64,000 nucleotides of DNA from Kumtagia sp044326205 (GTDB lineage: Bacteria > Pseudomonadota > Alphaproteobacteria > Rhizobiales > Rhizobiaceae). Made by a program: the position numbers and the translations under genes. This document shows positions 9,335 to 19,200 of this stretch, piece after piece. The notes below the pieces were generated by a model that was not told the DNA's origin, did not search any database, and saw only the letters and a program-made list of their open reading frames with translations. The stretch lies in assembly GCF_044326205.1 (NCBI RefSeq), contig NZ_JBIRCY010000020.1:1-64000 (forward strand), in the 5' to 3' direction. How positions within the stretch are numbered: the first letter of the stretch is position 1; each line of letters begins with the position of its first letter.

Positions 9335-11566
9335 CTATTTGACCGAGAAAAAGCGGAGCGTGTCGGGCAGGACCAGAGCGTAGTCCAGGCCGCCGCTCTT
9401 GTCGGCATAGACCGCGCCGCATTGCCAGTGACCGCGGAAGCTCGCCTCGAATTGCAGGCAGAGCTGGTCGTTCTCGATTCGCGCCAGCCCTGTTAGAAAC
9501 GTGTTGGCGCCGCGATAGGCGGCCCGGAAGTCCTTGGTGACCTGCAGAAAGAACGGCACGGCGTCGGCGCGTTTGAACGTGGTGATCCCCTGCCAGCCAC
9601 GCCCAACGATGAGAGTGGCCAAGGCCTCGCCGCGAAGGCGAGCTTGCTCGTTCCCCCGATAGCCGAGCGGCCATTCGGGAATGCCGGCCTCAGCGAGCAA
9701 GGTGAGGTGGCGGGCGAGATCGGATGGATTGCGGAACAAGCCGGTATAGAGATTGCGATAGGCGGCGAGGTTGGCGAACGGAAAATCGGTCAGGAAGGCC
9801 GCGAGCTTTCGCGCCTCGTCGGTTCGGCCGAGTGCAGCATAGCAGGCGGCCAGATATTCCCGCGTGTTTTCCGCGGCCGGCCAGGCGGCCACCACGGTTT
9901 CGAGTTCGGTCCGCGCTTGCTCGTATTTCCCGGTTAGCGTGTGCACCATCCCCGTAAGCTGGAGAAAGCCGGGTGGCGGTTTCGGATTCAAGCGCATGGC
10001 CTGGGCAATGGCGGTCGCCGCTTCGTCCGGTTCGCCGGAATAGGCCAGCACCAGGGCGAGGTTTGCCTTGGCCTCGGCATCGCCAGGATTGAGTGCAGCC
10101 GCGCGTCGCACCGAAGCAATGGCGTCGTCGTGGCGGCCTTCGGCTAACTGAAAGACGGCGAGGGCCGCGAAGGCGCGGGCATTGTCGGGATCGAGTTCCA
10201 GCGCCCTGCCGGCGGCCTCGTAGGCGCGCTTCCTTGCCACCGTCGCGGTTAGAACCAGGTCCGCCACGTTCAGCCAGACCTGGGCCGAAGTCCGCGCATA
10301 GCCGGCATAGGCATCGGCGAAGGAGGGATCGAGCGCGATCGCCTTGTCATAGGCGGCAAGGGCCCGCGCTTGCGTTGTGGCATCGACGACATAGTAGCTT
10401 TGCGCTTCGGCGCGCAGGAACCAATCGTAGGCCTCCAGGTTGCTGGTCGGAATGCGCGTCAGCCCGGCCGCTTCCGCCGACGTGAGCTGCACCGCAAGCG
10501 CTCCCACGATCTCCTTGATCACCTCATCCTGCACGGCGAAGATGTCCTCGAGACGCCGATCGAACTGCTTGGCCCAGATTTGCCGGGCGGTGTCGGCTTC
10601 CACCAGGTTGGCGCTGATGCGCAAGCGGTCCTGGGACTTTCGCACGCTGCCTTCGAGAACGTAGCGGACGCCAAGCTCGCGGGCGACCGTCTGTGGGCTG
10701 ACAGTCTTCCCTTTGTAGGGCAGGACCGAGCCGCGGGCGATGACGAACAAGCCCGACAGGCCGGTGAGCTGGGTGATGAGCCCGTCGCTCAAGCCGTCGG
10801 CGAAGTAGTCCTGCTCGGAATCGCCGCTGGCATTGGCAAAGGGCAGGACCGCGATCGAATGCTTGCCGGCGCCGGCCGGATCGGTGGTGGCATCCGGCCG
10901 CGGCGCGTCGGTCGGCCAGAAGGCTACAGCGGCCAACCCGACGACGGCGAGCAGTGCCGCGGCGATCGCCGCTAGGGCGAGCTTCGCTCTGCGGGCTGGG
11001 GCGGCCAGAGTTTCAGCAGTCTCACCATCGTGCGCCACCCGGAAGGCGCGCACCGGCCGCGCGATGTTCTTGACCTCGATTTCACCCATATCGACGAACT
11101 TGACGGGCAAGCGATCGCGCACCTCGTTGCGCACCGAGCGATGCACGCAGATGCCGCCGGGTTCCGCCAGCGTCTGCAGGCGCGCGGCCACGTTGACGCC
11201 ATCGCCGAACACATCGCCACGATCGGCGATGACATCGCCCAGGTGCACGCCAATGCGGAAAGCGAGCTTGCGCGCGCCGGGGCTGGCGGCTGCGCGCGCC
11301 GCCATGTCGGCTTGAATGTCGAGCGCGCAGCGCATCGCCTCCACCACGCTGGGGAATTCGGCGAGGAAGCCATCGCCCATGCGCTTGAAGATGCGGCCCT
11401 GGTGCTGCGCCGTCTGGGGAGTCAGAACCTCCTCGTCCACGGCCCTGAGATCGCGCAGGGTTCCTTCCTCGTCCTCTCCCATCAGCCGCGAATAACCGGC
11501 GATGTCGGCGGCCAGGATCGCGGCGAGCCGCCGTTCCAGTTTGCCTTCGCCCGTTGCGATGGACAT
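9335..11566 (-). CDS. Class III adenylate cyclase with TolB-like and TPR domains
   Basis: A 743-residue protein. Residues about 10-175 are a class III nucleotide cyclase: the metal aspartates lie in AADIAGYSRLMG and RMGDGFLAEF, and the transition-state Asn/Arg pair in GDGVNVAARLQ, so it looks catalytically intact. A single membrane helix follows (LALAAIAAALLAVVGLAAVAFW, about 196-217). Then comes the TolB-like module (SIAVLPFANASGDSEQDYFADG to DEVIKEIV) and several TPR repeats to the C-terminus. The topology suggests a cytoplasmic cyclase with a periplasmic TolB-like/TPR part. Its C-terminal half is homologous to that of the BTAD regulator at 46069-48048. Confidence 0.88.
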   Translation of the reverse strand: MSIATGEGKLERRLAAILAADIAGYSRLMGEDEEGTLRDLRAVDEEVLTPQTAQHQGRIFKRMGDGFLAEFPSVVEAMRCALDIQADMAARAAASPGARKLAFRIGVHLGDVIADRGDVFGDGVNVAARLQTLAEPGGICVHRSVRNEVRDRLPVKFVDMGEIEVKNIARPVRAFRVAHDGETAETLAAPARRAKLALAAIAAALLAVVGLAAVAFWPTDAPRPDATTDPAGAGKHSIAVLPFANASGDSEQDYFADGLSDGLITQLTGLSGLFVIARGSVLPYKGKTVSPQTVARELGVRYVLEGSVRKSQDRLRISANLVEADTARQIWAKQFDRRLEDIFAVQDEVIKEIVGALAVQLTSAEAAGLTRIPTSNLEAYDWFLRAEAQSYYVVDATTQARALAAYDKAIALDPSFADAYAGYARTSAQVWLNVADLVLTATVARKRAYEAAGRALELDPDNARAFAALAVFQLAEGRHDDAIASVRRAAALNPGDAEAKANLALVLAYSGEPDEAATAIAQAMRLNPKPPPGFLQLTGMVHTLTGKYEQARTELETVVAAWPAAENTREYLAACYAALGRTDEARKLAAFLTDFPFANLAAYRNLYTGLFRNPSDLARHLTLLAEAGIPEWPLGYRGNEQARLRGEALATLIVGRGWQGITTFKRADAVPFFLQVTKDFRAAYRGANTFLTGLARIENDQLCLQFEASFRGHWQCGAVYADKSGGLDYALVLPDTLRFFSVK

Positions 11567-13139
<1,573 letters not shown>

Positions 13140-13444
13140 GGACGATACCTTCTTTGAGATTTGACTGGTGGCATAGATAGGCCGGTCGACTCCATCGCGC
13201 CACTTCAAAGCGGCGATGTTGTGTCGCCGTCTTGGCGTCCGAGCGGAGCTTGACATCCGGTCCGGTCCGTGAGGCTTGCGCGGATGACTTCGTCAGGCTG
13301 TGGCGTCGAAAAGCGCCCAGATGTCCGGTCTGTCAGGAGTCCATGTCCGGCTTGTCACGCGAATTGGCGCCGTTCACGGCGCCAAGCCGTTGATAACGCT
13401 TATCATTCGAGACATGACATACGCCGCGACGTAGTGCGCTGCCA
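13140..13444. other. Intergenic region between aminopeptidase and LysR genes
   Basis: 305 bp upstream of the aminopeptidase and downstream of the LysR gene. Besides the inverted repeat at 13364-13385 it contains a short dyad GATAA-CGC-TTATC at 13392-13404. Otherwise I see no gene. Confidence 0.5.
13364..13385 (-). terminator. Strong inverted repeat downstream of the LysR gene
   Basis: Arms TTGGCGCCGT and ACGGCGCCAA pair perfectly around a 2-base centre, about 60 bp past the LysR stop. There is no T-run, so it may end the LysR transcript by a factor-assisted route or serve as a protein-binding palindrome upstream of the aminopeptidase. Confidence 0.45.
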
Positions 13445-14356
13445 TCACTGTGCGCAGACCAGCGGCCCGAACTGCTGGATGGTTTGACCGATCTCGCCGC
13501 GTATCCACGCCTTGAATTGATTGATTTTTTTCGGCTCACGCTCGGCAGCCGAAGTCACCATCCAGTAGCCAAGGCCGCTTGTCGCCCGGACCCCGAATGG
13601 CGCCACCAGCCTTCCATCGGCCATGGCGTCGGCGGCAAGCAACTGCCACGCCAGCGTCACGCCATGGCCGGCGATCGCCGAATCGAGGCAAAGCATCGGA
13701 TCTGTGAAGCGAGCGCCCTGCTGCATCCGCACGGGTTCGATGCCAGCCGCGCTAAACCACTGATTCCATGAAAACATCGAACTCTCGTCGATGATCTCCC
13801 AGGTCTTCGCCAGGTCCGCCGGCGTCTTCAGTGTCTCGGCGATCGACGGCGCGCAGACCGGAAAAATCTCCTGTGCGATCAGCAATTCGGCGCGCACCTT
13901 CGGCCATGTCCCGTCGCCCATCCGGATCGCGATATCGATATCCGAATGGTCCAGATCGGCCAGTTTGGTCGAGGCGTCGATACGCAGGAAGACCTCGGGA
14001 TAGAGCGTGAAGTGTTTGGAAAGTCTCGGCAAAAGCCATTTTGACGCAAACGCAGGCGCAACCGAGACGGCCAGCACGCAGACTTTCGCACGCTCGGCCA
14101 TGGCGACCGCGCCCTCGAGTTCACGGAACCCTGAAGATAGTCGCGCGGTGAAATCCCGGCCGAATCCGGTTGCCTGGAGACCCGAAGACGTCCGGTCGAA
14201 GACCACCTGACCGATCTGCGCCTCGGTCCGCCCGACCTGCTGACTGACGGCGCTCGGCGACACGCCGAGTTCTTCCGCCGCCTTCTGCAGCGAGCCGAGG
14301 CGCGCCACCGCCTCCACCGCGCGCAAGCCGTTGAGATGCACCGAATTGAGTTTCAT
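13445..14356 (-). CDS. LysR-family transcriptional regulator, GcvA-like
   Basis: A 303-residue LysR protein: N-terminal winged helix (LNGLRAVEAVARLGSLQKAAEELGVSPSAVSQQVGRTEAQIG), then the two-lobed ligand domain with ALAVSVAPAFASKWLLPRLSKHF, typical of the GcvA-type subgroup. The start at ATG 14356 aligns with the usual MKLNxxxLNGLRA beginning, and the longer frame adds nothing family-like. It is divergent from a small gene and the MFS exporter at 14763, the classical arrangement of LysR regulators with their targets, so it probably controls those genes. Confidence 0.88.
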   Translation of the reverse strand: MKLNSVHLNGLRAVEAVARLGSLQKAAEELGVSPSAVSQQVGRTEAQIGQVVFDRTSSGLQATGFGRDFTARLSSGFRELEGAVAMAERAKVCVLAVSVAPAFASKWLLPRLSKHFTLYPEVFLRIDASTKLADLDHSDIDIAIRMGDGTWPKVRAELLIAQEIFPVCAPSIAETLKTPADLAKTWEIIDESSMFSWNQWFSAAGIEPVRMQQGARFTDPMLCLDSAIAGHGVTLAWQLLAADAMADGRLVAPFGVRATSGLGYWMVTSAAEREPKKINQFKAWIRGEIGQTIQQFGPLVCAQ

Positions 14357-14455
14357 CGGTTTAGGTTTTCTAATCTTGGGCCAATGGCTTTCTTGATTGA
14401 AAGGACCATGGATCGGCTCAAAATACCAGCCTGCAACACGCATTGGAGAACAAAG

Positions 14456-14662
14456 ATGAAGTTTATCTCAATCCTTAAAACCCTCGGGCGGGAAGTGTTC
14501 GAGCCGGCCGACGCCCCTTCCGAAAACCAGACCTGGTGGCGCGATCCGCTTTCGCACCCGGCGCTCGCGGCCATGTCGCCGCGCGAACTCGCCGACCTGC
14601 CGTTCAACCGATGCTACCGGCTGCCGACGGAGCCGTTCAAGGGGCTCGCCCGCCTGCATTGA
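14456..14662 (+). CDS. Small hypothetical protein divergent from LysR
   Basis: A 68-residue protein starting at ATG 14456, 99 bp from the divergent LysR start. The C-terminal part (MSPRELADLPFNRCYRLPTEPF) faintly recalls the DUF1127 pattern of short Rhizobiales proteins with an RELADLG-like core, but this is only a suggestion. No signal peptide or membrane helix. Its position between the regulator and the MFS gene suggests shared control. Confidence 0.55.
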   Translation: MKFISILKTLGREVFEPADAPSENQTWWRDPLSHPALAAMSPRELADLPFNRCYRLPTEPFKGLARLH

Positions 14663-14762
14663 CGTGCCCGCGAGCCAGCGGCCTGAAACCCACTGAAAGT
14701 TCGAAGGGCTGGACCAATCGAAGCGGATTGTGTTGCAATGCAACAAATCTAAGGTTGGGGCG

Positions 14763-15929
14763 ATGCTCGCCTCTTCCGCTTCTCCACTCCGTTACGCTCT
14801 TGGCGGCATGGCCGCCTTGGCGGTCGCCATGGGCATCGGCCGCTTTGTCTACACGCCGATTCTGCCAGGGATGATGGAGCAACTCGGCCTGTCCGCCACT
14901 CAGTCCGGGCTGGTCGCCTCGGCCAATTATCTCGGTTATCTCGTTGGCGCCATCGCCACAGCCGGAGCCTGGGCGCAAGGCCGCGAGCGGCTGCTCGCCT
15001 TGTGCTGGCTTGCGGCCAGCGCGGCGCTCTGCGCCCTCATGGCGGCAACCGACAGCTTTCCGCTGTTCCTTGCCATCCGGTTCCTTGGCGGCGTGGCCAG
15101 TGCATTCGTCCTGGTTTTCGCGTCGAGCATCGTCTTCAGCCAGCTATCCGCGACCGGCCGCGGCGATCTCCAGGCGGTGCATTTCGGCGGCGTCGGCATG
15201 GGCATCGCCGCATCGTCGGCGATGATGGCCGTGCTGATCTCGACGGATGCCGGCTGGCGCGCCGGCTGGATCGGGGCGGCGATACTCTCGGTCCTCGGTT
15301 TCGCGATTGCAATGCGCCTGATCGATCGCGGCCCGATCGTGACGGGCGCGTCGGCTGCCGAGCCATCCCTGCCACGCGACAGGCCGTTGGTCCTGATGAT
15401 CCTCGCCTACGGCCTGTTCGGCTTCGGCTACATCATCACCGCAACCTTCCTGATCGCCATAGTCCGCGCCGGCGGATCGAGCCGGCTGTTCGAGACCATG
15501 GTGTGGCTGGCAACCGGTCTTGCCGCCCTGCCGTCCGTATTCCTGTGGAACGTAGTGGCGCGGCGCGGCGGCGTGGTCGTGGCGTTCGGAATCGGCTGTG
15601 CGGTCGAGGCGGTGGGCGTAGCGGCGAGCGTTTCGCTCGGCGGACAATTCGGTCCGCTGCTTGGCGGCGTTCTGCTCGGCGGAACTTTTGTCGGCCTGAC
15701 GGCGCTCGGCCTCCAGGCCGGTCGGCAGCTTGCGCCGCACTCGCCGCGCCTGGTCATGGCGCTGATGACCGCGGCCTTCGGTACCGGCCAGATTCTTGGG
15801 CCTATCGCCGCTGGCTTTGCCGCGGAATGGACGGGCGACTTCGTTGTCGCGTCCGTCGGCGCTGCGCTCGTGCTGATCGTGGCCGGCGCGGTGGCGCTGA
15901 TCTCCCGCGCCGCGCCAAAATCGCCATGA
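14763..15929 (+). CDS. MFS transporter, YbfB/YjiJ family
   Basis: A 388-residue integral membrane protein with about twelve helices. It shows the N-terminal YbfB/YjiJ block ALAVAMGIGRFVYTPILPGMMEQLGLSATQSGLVASANYLGYLVGA and later GILVFGFGYIITATFL-like helices. ATG 14763 follows AAGGTTGGGGCG, and a TTG 11 codons upstream is less likely. Substrate unknown. The divergent LysR-type gene is the probable regulator, so induction by a small metabolite is a reasonable expectation. Confidence 0.87.
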   Translation: MLASSASPLRYALGGMAALAVAMGIGRFVYTPILPGMMEQLGLSATQSGLVASANYLGYLVGAIATAGAWAQGRERLLALCWLAASAALCALMAATDSFPLFLAIRFLGGVASAFVLVFASSIVFSQLSATGRGDLQAVHFGGVGMGIAASSAMMAVLISTDAGWRAGWIGAAILSVLGFAIAMRLIDRGPIVTGASAAEPSLPRDRPLVLMILAYGLFGFGYIITATFLIAIVRAGGSSRLFETMVWLATGLAALPSVFLWNVVARRGGVVVAFGIGCAVEAVGVAASVSLGGQFGPLLGGVLLGGTFVGLTALGLQAGRQLAPHSPRLVMALMTAAFGTGQILGPIAAGFAAEWTGDFVVASVGAALVLIVAGAVALISRAAPKSP

Positions 15930-16047
15930 TTTGACGGTTCCTGCCCGGCGACGGCAGGCAGCGCGCATTTCCTTTAGCGGCGAAGTGTGACTTCATGCCG
16001 GTGTGATCCAACCGCGCATTCGCGCCTCCGGCAAGGAAATTGCTGAC

Positions 16048-17310
16048 GTGTTCGTATCCTTCTTCCCTAAGCCGAAGCTCTTCTTCATCTCGGCCGCCGT
16101 ATGGAGCCTGGTTGGGATTCTGTTCTGGTTCTTTGGAGGGGCGCAGCTCGGCGCTGCCTTCGGTCTGCCTCCGGCGCCCGCCGATGCGCCTCCAATTTTG
16201 GGCGTCCCGGTGTTTTGGTCAGGCCCCTTCATCTGGTTCTACATCTATTTCGCGGTATTCCTGGCAGCTTTTTATCTGTTCTGGCGGCTCTTTGCACCGC
16301 ACCCATGGCAGAACTGGTCGATTCTTGGGTCAGCGATGATCCTTTTCTCGACTTATATTTCAGTTGAACTCTACGTCGCGCTGAACAACTGGCGCAGGCC
16401 GTTCTTTGACCTATTCCAGAAAGCGCTGACGCCGCCCGCCTCGGTGTCGGCGGACGAACTCTATAGCCTGTTTTGGATTTATGCCTGGATTGGAATGGCG
16501 AACATCATGTTGTTCGTGCTGACGCGCTTTTATGTGAGCCATTACATTTTCCGTTGGCGCACCGCCATGAACGACTACTACATGGCGAACTGGTCGCGGC
16601 TTCGCCATATCGAAGGCGCGTCGCAGCGCGTTCAGGAAGACACCATGCGCTTCTCCACGACCATGGAAGGCCTAGGCGTGGCGTTCGCTGATTCCATCCT
16701 GACCCTGATCGCGTTCTTGCCCCTGCTGGCGCAATTGTCGACCTACATCACCGAACTTCCGTTCTTCGGGCCGGTTCCTTACTCCCTCGTGGTTGCCGCG
16801 GTTGTCTGGTCGCTGTTTGGCACGGTGCTATTGGCTGTGGTCGGCATCAAGCTACCGGGTCTGGAATTCAGGAACCAGCGTGTCGAGGCCGCCTACCGAA
16901 AGGAGCTTGTCTACGGCGAGGATCACGAAGATCGTGCCCAGCCGCCGACAGTCACCGAGCTTTTCGCTAATGTGCGCAAGAACTACTTCAGGCTGTATTT
17001 TCACTACGCCTATTTCAACGTGTTCCGTTCAGGTTTCGGTCAGGCGGACGCGATCTTCGCAAGTCTTATCCTGATCCCGACCATTGCCGCGGGAAAAATA
17101 ACGCTTGGCATCTGGCAGCAAATCGCTACCGCCTTCAGTCAGGTCAGTTCTTCGTTCCAGTATCTGGTCAACTCATGGCCGACGATTGTCGAGTTGCTGT
17201 CGATCTACAAGCGCCTTCGCGCTTTCGAGGCGACACTGGATGGGCAGCCGCTGCCAGACATCGACCGGCGCTATGTCGAACGCCAGGAGCTTGCCTCGGA
17301 CCACGCCTGA
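16048..17310 (+). CDS. bacA: SbmA/BacA-type peptide transporter
   Basis: A 420-residue inner-membrane protein of the SbmA/BacA family: FFPKPKLFFISAAVWSLVGILFWFFGG, FWSGPFIWFYIYFAVF, SHYIFRWRTAMNDYY, RIQEDTMRF-like QRVQEDTMRFSTTMEGLG, GIKLPGLEFRNQRVEAAYRKELVYGED and SFQYLVNSWPTIVELLSIYKRL. The family takes up proline-rich and other peptides by proton motive force, and rhizobial BacA protects bacteroids from plant antimicrobial NCR peptides. GTG 16048 is chosen because it matches the known MFxSFFP start and follows AAGGA. Whether it is the symbiotic BacA or a paralogue cannot be settled here. Confidence 0.85.
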   Translation: MFVSFFPKPKLFFISAAVWSLVGILFWFFGGAQLGAAFGLPPAPADAPPILGVPVFWSGPFIWFYIYFAVFLAAFYLFWRLFAPHPWQNWSILGSAMILFSTYISVELYVALNNWRRPFFDLFQKALTPPASVSADELYSLFWIYAWIGMANIMLFVLTRFYVSHYIFRWRTAMNDYYMANWSRLRHIEGASQRVQEDTMRFSTTMEGLGVAFADSILTLIAFLPLLAQLSTYITELPFFGPVPYSLVVAAVVWSLFGTVLLAVVGIKLPGLEFRNQRVEAAYRKELVYGEDHEDRAQPPTVTELFANVRKNYFRLYFHYAYFNVFRSGFGQADAIFASLILIPTIAAGKITLGIWQQIATAFSQVSSSFQYLVNSWPTIVELLSIYKRLRAFEATLDGQPLPDIDRRYVERQELASDHA

Positions 17311-17318
17311 GCTGGGGC

Positions 17319-18329
17319 CTACCCGCCAACGTCGCCGACGACCGTCCGGTCTGGCTGCTCGCGCCGCGCAACATAATCGGCATAGCTGATGCAATCAACG
17401 TCGGCACGCGTGCAGACGTCGCGAGCAAAGCGCTCCAGCGCGCGCCAGTAGGCGCCGTCATTCATGAGCGTGAAATGGAAACCGAACTGCAGCGGCGTGC
17501 GGCCGCCGGAATATTGGCTGTCAAAGGCTGCGTGAAAGGCCGAGAGCGCGCGCTCCTCGAAGGCGCCATCCCTGTCGGCACGCTCAAAACCGCCGGAGTG
17601 GCGGACGAACAGATTGTAGTCCATCGCGATGACTTTTCGCCCAGCCGGCCCCTCCGGAATCTGCGGCAGGGCAAACTGCATCAGCCCGTGGCGCTCTAGG
17701 GGCTCGGCCGGGCCGCGCGAGACGCCGCTGGCACCGTAGCGGTAGCCCGCTTGGGCGAGCGCCTCATCAAGGTGCTTGCCGGTGGACAGATACGGTGCGC
17801 GAAAACCCGAAATCTCGTGCTCGGCAAAATGCCGCCAGCCGCGCGGCTCGCCGTCCAGGCCGTTGATGCGCCAGGCGTCGCGGAGGATGGTCGAGGCCGA
17901 CAGAAGCTCGCGGCGCCAGTCGGCCTCGGTCCATTTTCCGCCATCGAAATGGCCGCAGGCATGGCTCGCTATCTCATGGCCCTCCGAGCGCGCCAGCCAT
18001 ATCTGCTGGAGCCGCGCCTTCACGTCTTCCTTAGAGGGTGCGAAGCCGACATTCGAGCGTCCGGCCTTCTCGCCCGGCGCCTGATAGATTCCCTTGGTCT
18101 CCGGCGACAGCAGGAAGACGCAGGAGAGGAAATAGGTGAAGCGCGCACCGGTCGTTGCCGCGAGCGCGCGGCTCCTCTGCCACAATTCGACGGGATTGGA
18201 GTTGTCGAAGGAGATGATCACCACCTGGTGCGGCTTCGCCGGGATCTTTTCGGCCGACGCCTCGCCGGCTACAGGCAGGAACGCCAGGCAGGCCAGGGCG
18301 GAAACGGCGCGACGCATCAACGCGGACAT
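17319..18329 (-). CDS. Secreted polysaccharide deacetylase-like protein
   Basis: A 336-residue protein with a signal peptide (MSALMRRAVSALACLAFLPVAGEASA). The NodB-homology fold is visible: motif 1 is VVIISFDNSNP, motif 2 is HEIASHACGHFDG with the zinc histidines, and motif 3 is GFRAPYLSTG. Motif 1 departs from the usual TFDDG, because the second aspartate, normally a metal ligand or base partner, is asparagine. It may therefore have altered activity or be a non-hydrolytic relative. ATG 18329 is preferred over upstream starts because it exposes the signal peptide. It converges on bacA with 8 bp between stops. Confidence 0.8.
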   Translation of the reverse strand: MSALMRRAVSALACLAFLPVAGEASAEKIPAKPHQVVIISFDNSNPVELWQRSRALAATTGARFTYFLSCVFLLSPETKGIYQAPGEKAGRSNVGFAPSKEDVKARLQQIWLARSEGHEIASHACGHFDGGKWTEADWRRELLSASTILRDAWRINGLDGEPRGWRHFAEHEISGFRAPYLSTGKHLDEALAQAGYRYGASGVSRGPAEPLERHGLMQFALPQIPEGPAGRKVIAMDYNLFVRHSGGFERADRDGAFEERALSAFHAAFDSQYSGGRTPLQFGFHFTLMNDGAYWRALERFARDVCTRADVDCISYADYVARREQPDRTVVGDVGG

Positions 18330-18528
18330 GGGCACTCTTGGGCTGCGGAATGGAGGTCGGGGCAGCGCTATGACATGATTGTGGCGCGGATTGGAACACG
18401 AAGGCGTCATTGCGCCGGCTACCGATGGTCGCGAACGGCCGATTCTAGGCGGTGCCCCTTCCATGCCGGCGAATTTCCGCTACAAGGCGGGCTCAACGGC
18501 CCCGCGGGGCGAAAACGGCTTTCAGGCG

Positions 18529-19194
18529 ATGTCGGACGACAGCTTTATCCGCGAAGTGAACCAGGAATACCGCCAGGCGCAGGCGCGCGCCTTGTGGGAC
18601 CGCTATGGCCCGATCGGGCTGGCGATCGCTGTGGCGGTCGTGCTCGGTACGGCTGCCTGGGTCGGCTATGACTACTGGCAGACCTCGAAGGCGAACACTT
18701 CGGGCGATGCCTTCTCGCAGGCGCTTGCGCTGGCCAATGGCGGCAAGCAGGACGAAGCGCTGGCCGCTCTCGATAGACTGGAGGCCGACGGCTACGGCGC
18801 CTACCCGCTGCTCGCACGTTTGCGCGCAGCGACTGTGCTCGCCGACAAGGGCGACTTCTCCGGCGCTGTCACGGAATTCGACGCGGTCGCGGCCGACACC
18901 TCGATCCCGCAGGCCATCCGCGACATGGCGCGGCTGCGCGCCGGCTATGTCCTCGTCGACAACGGCAGCTACCAGGATGTCTCGTCGCGTGTCGAAGTGC
19001 TGGCCGATGAAACCAACCCGCTGCGCCATTCCGCCCGCGAGGCGCTGGGCCTTTCGGCGTGGAAGGAAGGCAAGGCCAAGGATGCGCTCGCCTTCTTCGA
19101 CCAGATCAACGGCGACGAGACTGCGCCGCGCAACACCCGCGACCGCGCTTCGCTGATGGCGGAACTGATCCGCGGCTCCGGCGCGGCCTCCTGA
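18529..19194 (+). CDS. Membrane-anchored TPR protein, YfgM/Tol-Pal-like
   Basis: A 221-residue protein: a short cytoplasmic start (MSDDSFIREVNQEYRQAQARALWDRYGP), one membrane helix (IGLAIAVAVVLGTAAWVGYDYW), then TPR-like helices in the periplasm. This layout matches the TPR_21/YfgM family, which in Escherichia coli assists the SecYEG translocon and links to chaperones. In many bacteria the gene sits directly before der, as here (6 bp gap), supporting the assignment. ATG 18529 is the start that fits the family. Confidence 0.82.
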   Translation: MSDDSFIREVNQEYRQAQARALWDRYGPIGLAIAVAVVLGTAAWVGYDYWQTSKANTSGDAFSQALALANGGKQDEALAALDRLEADGYGAYPLLARLRAATVLADKGDFSGAVTEFDAVAADTSIPQAIRDMARLRAGYVLVDNGSYQDVSSRVEVLADETNPLRHSAREALGLSAWKEGKAKDALAFFDQINGDETAPRNTRDRASLMAELIRGSGAAS

Positions 19195-19200
19195 TTTGCG

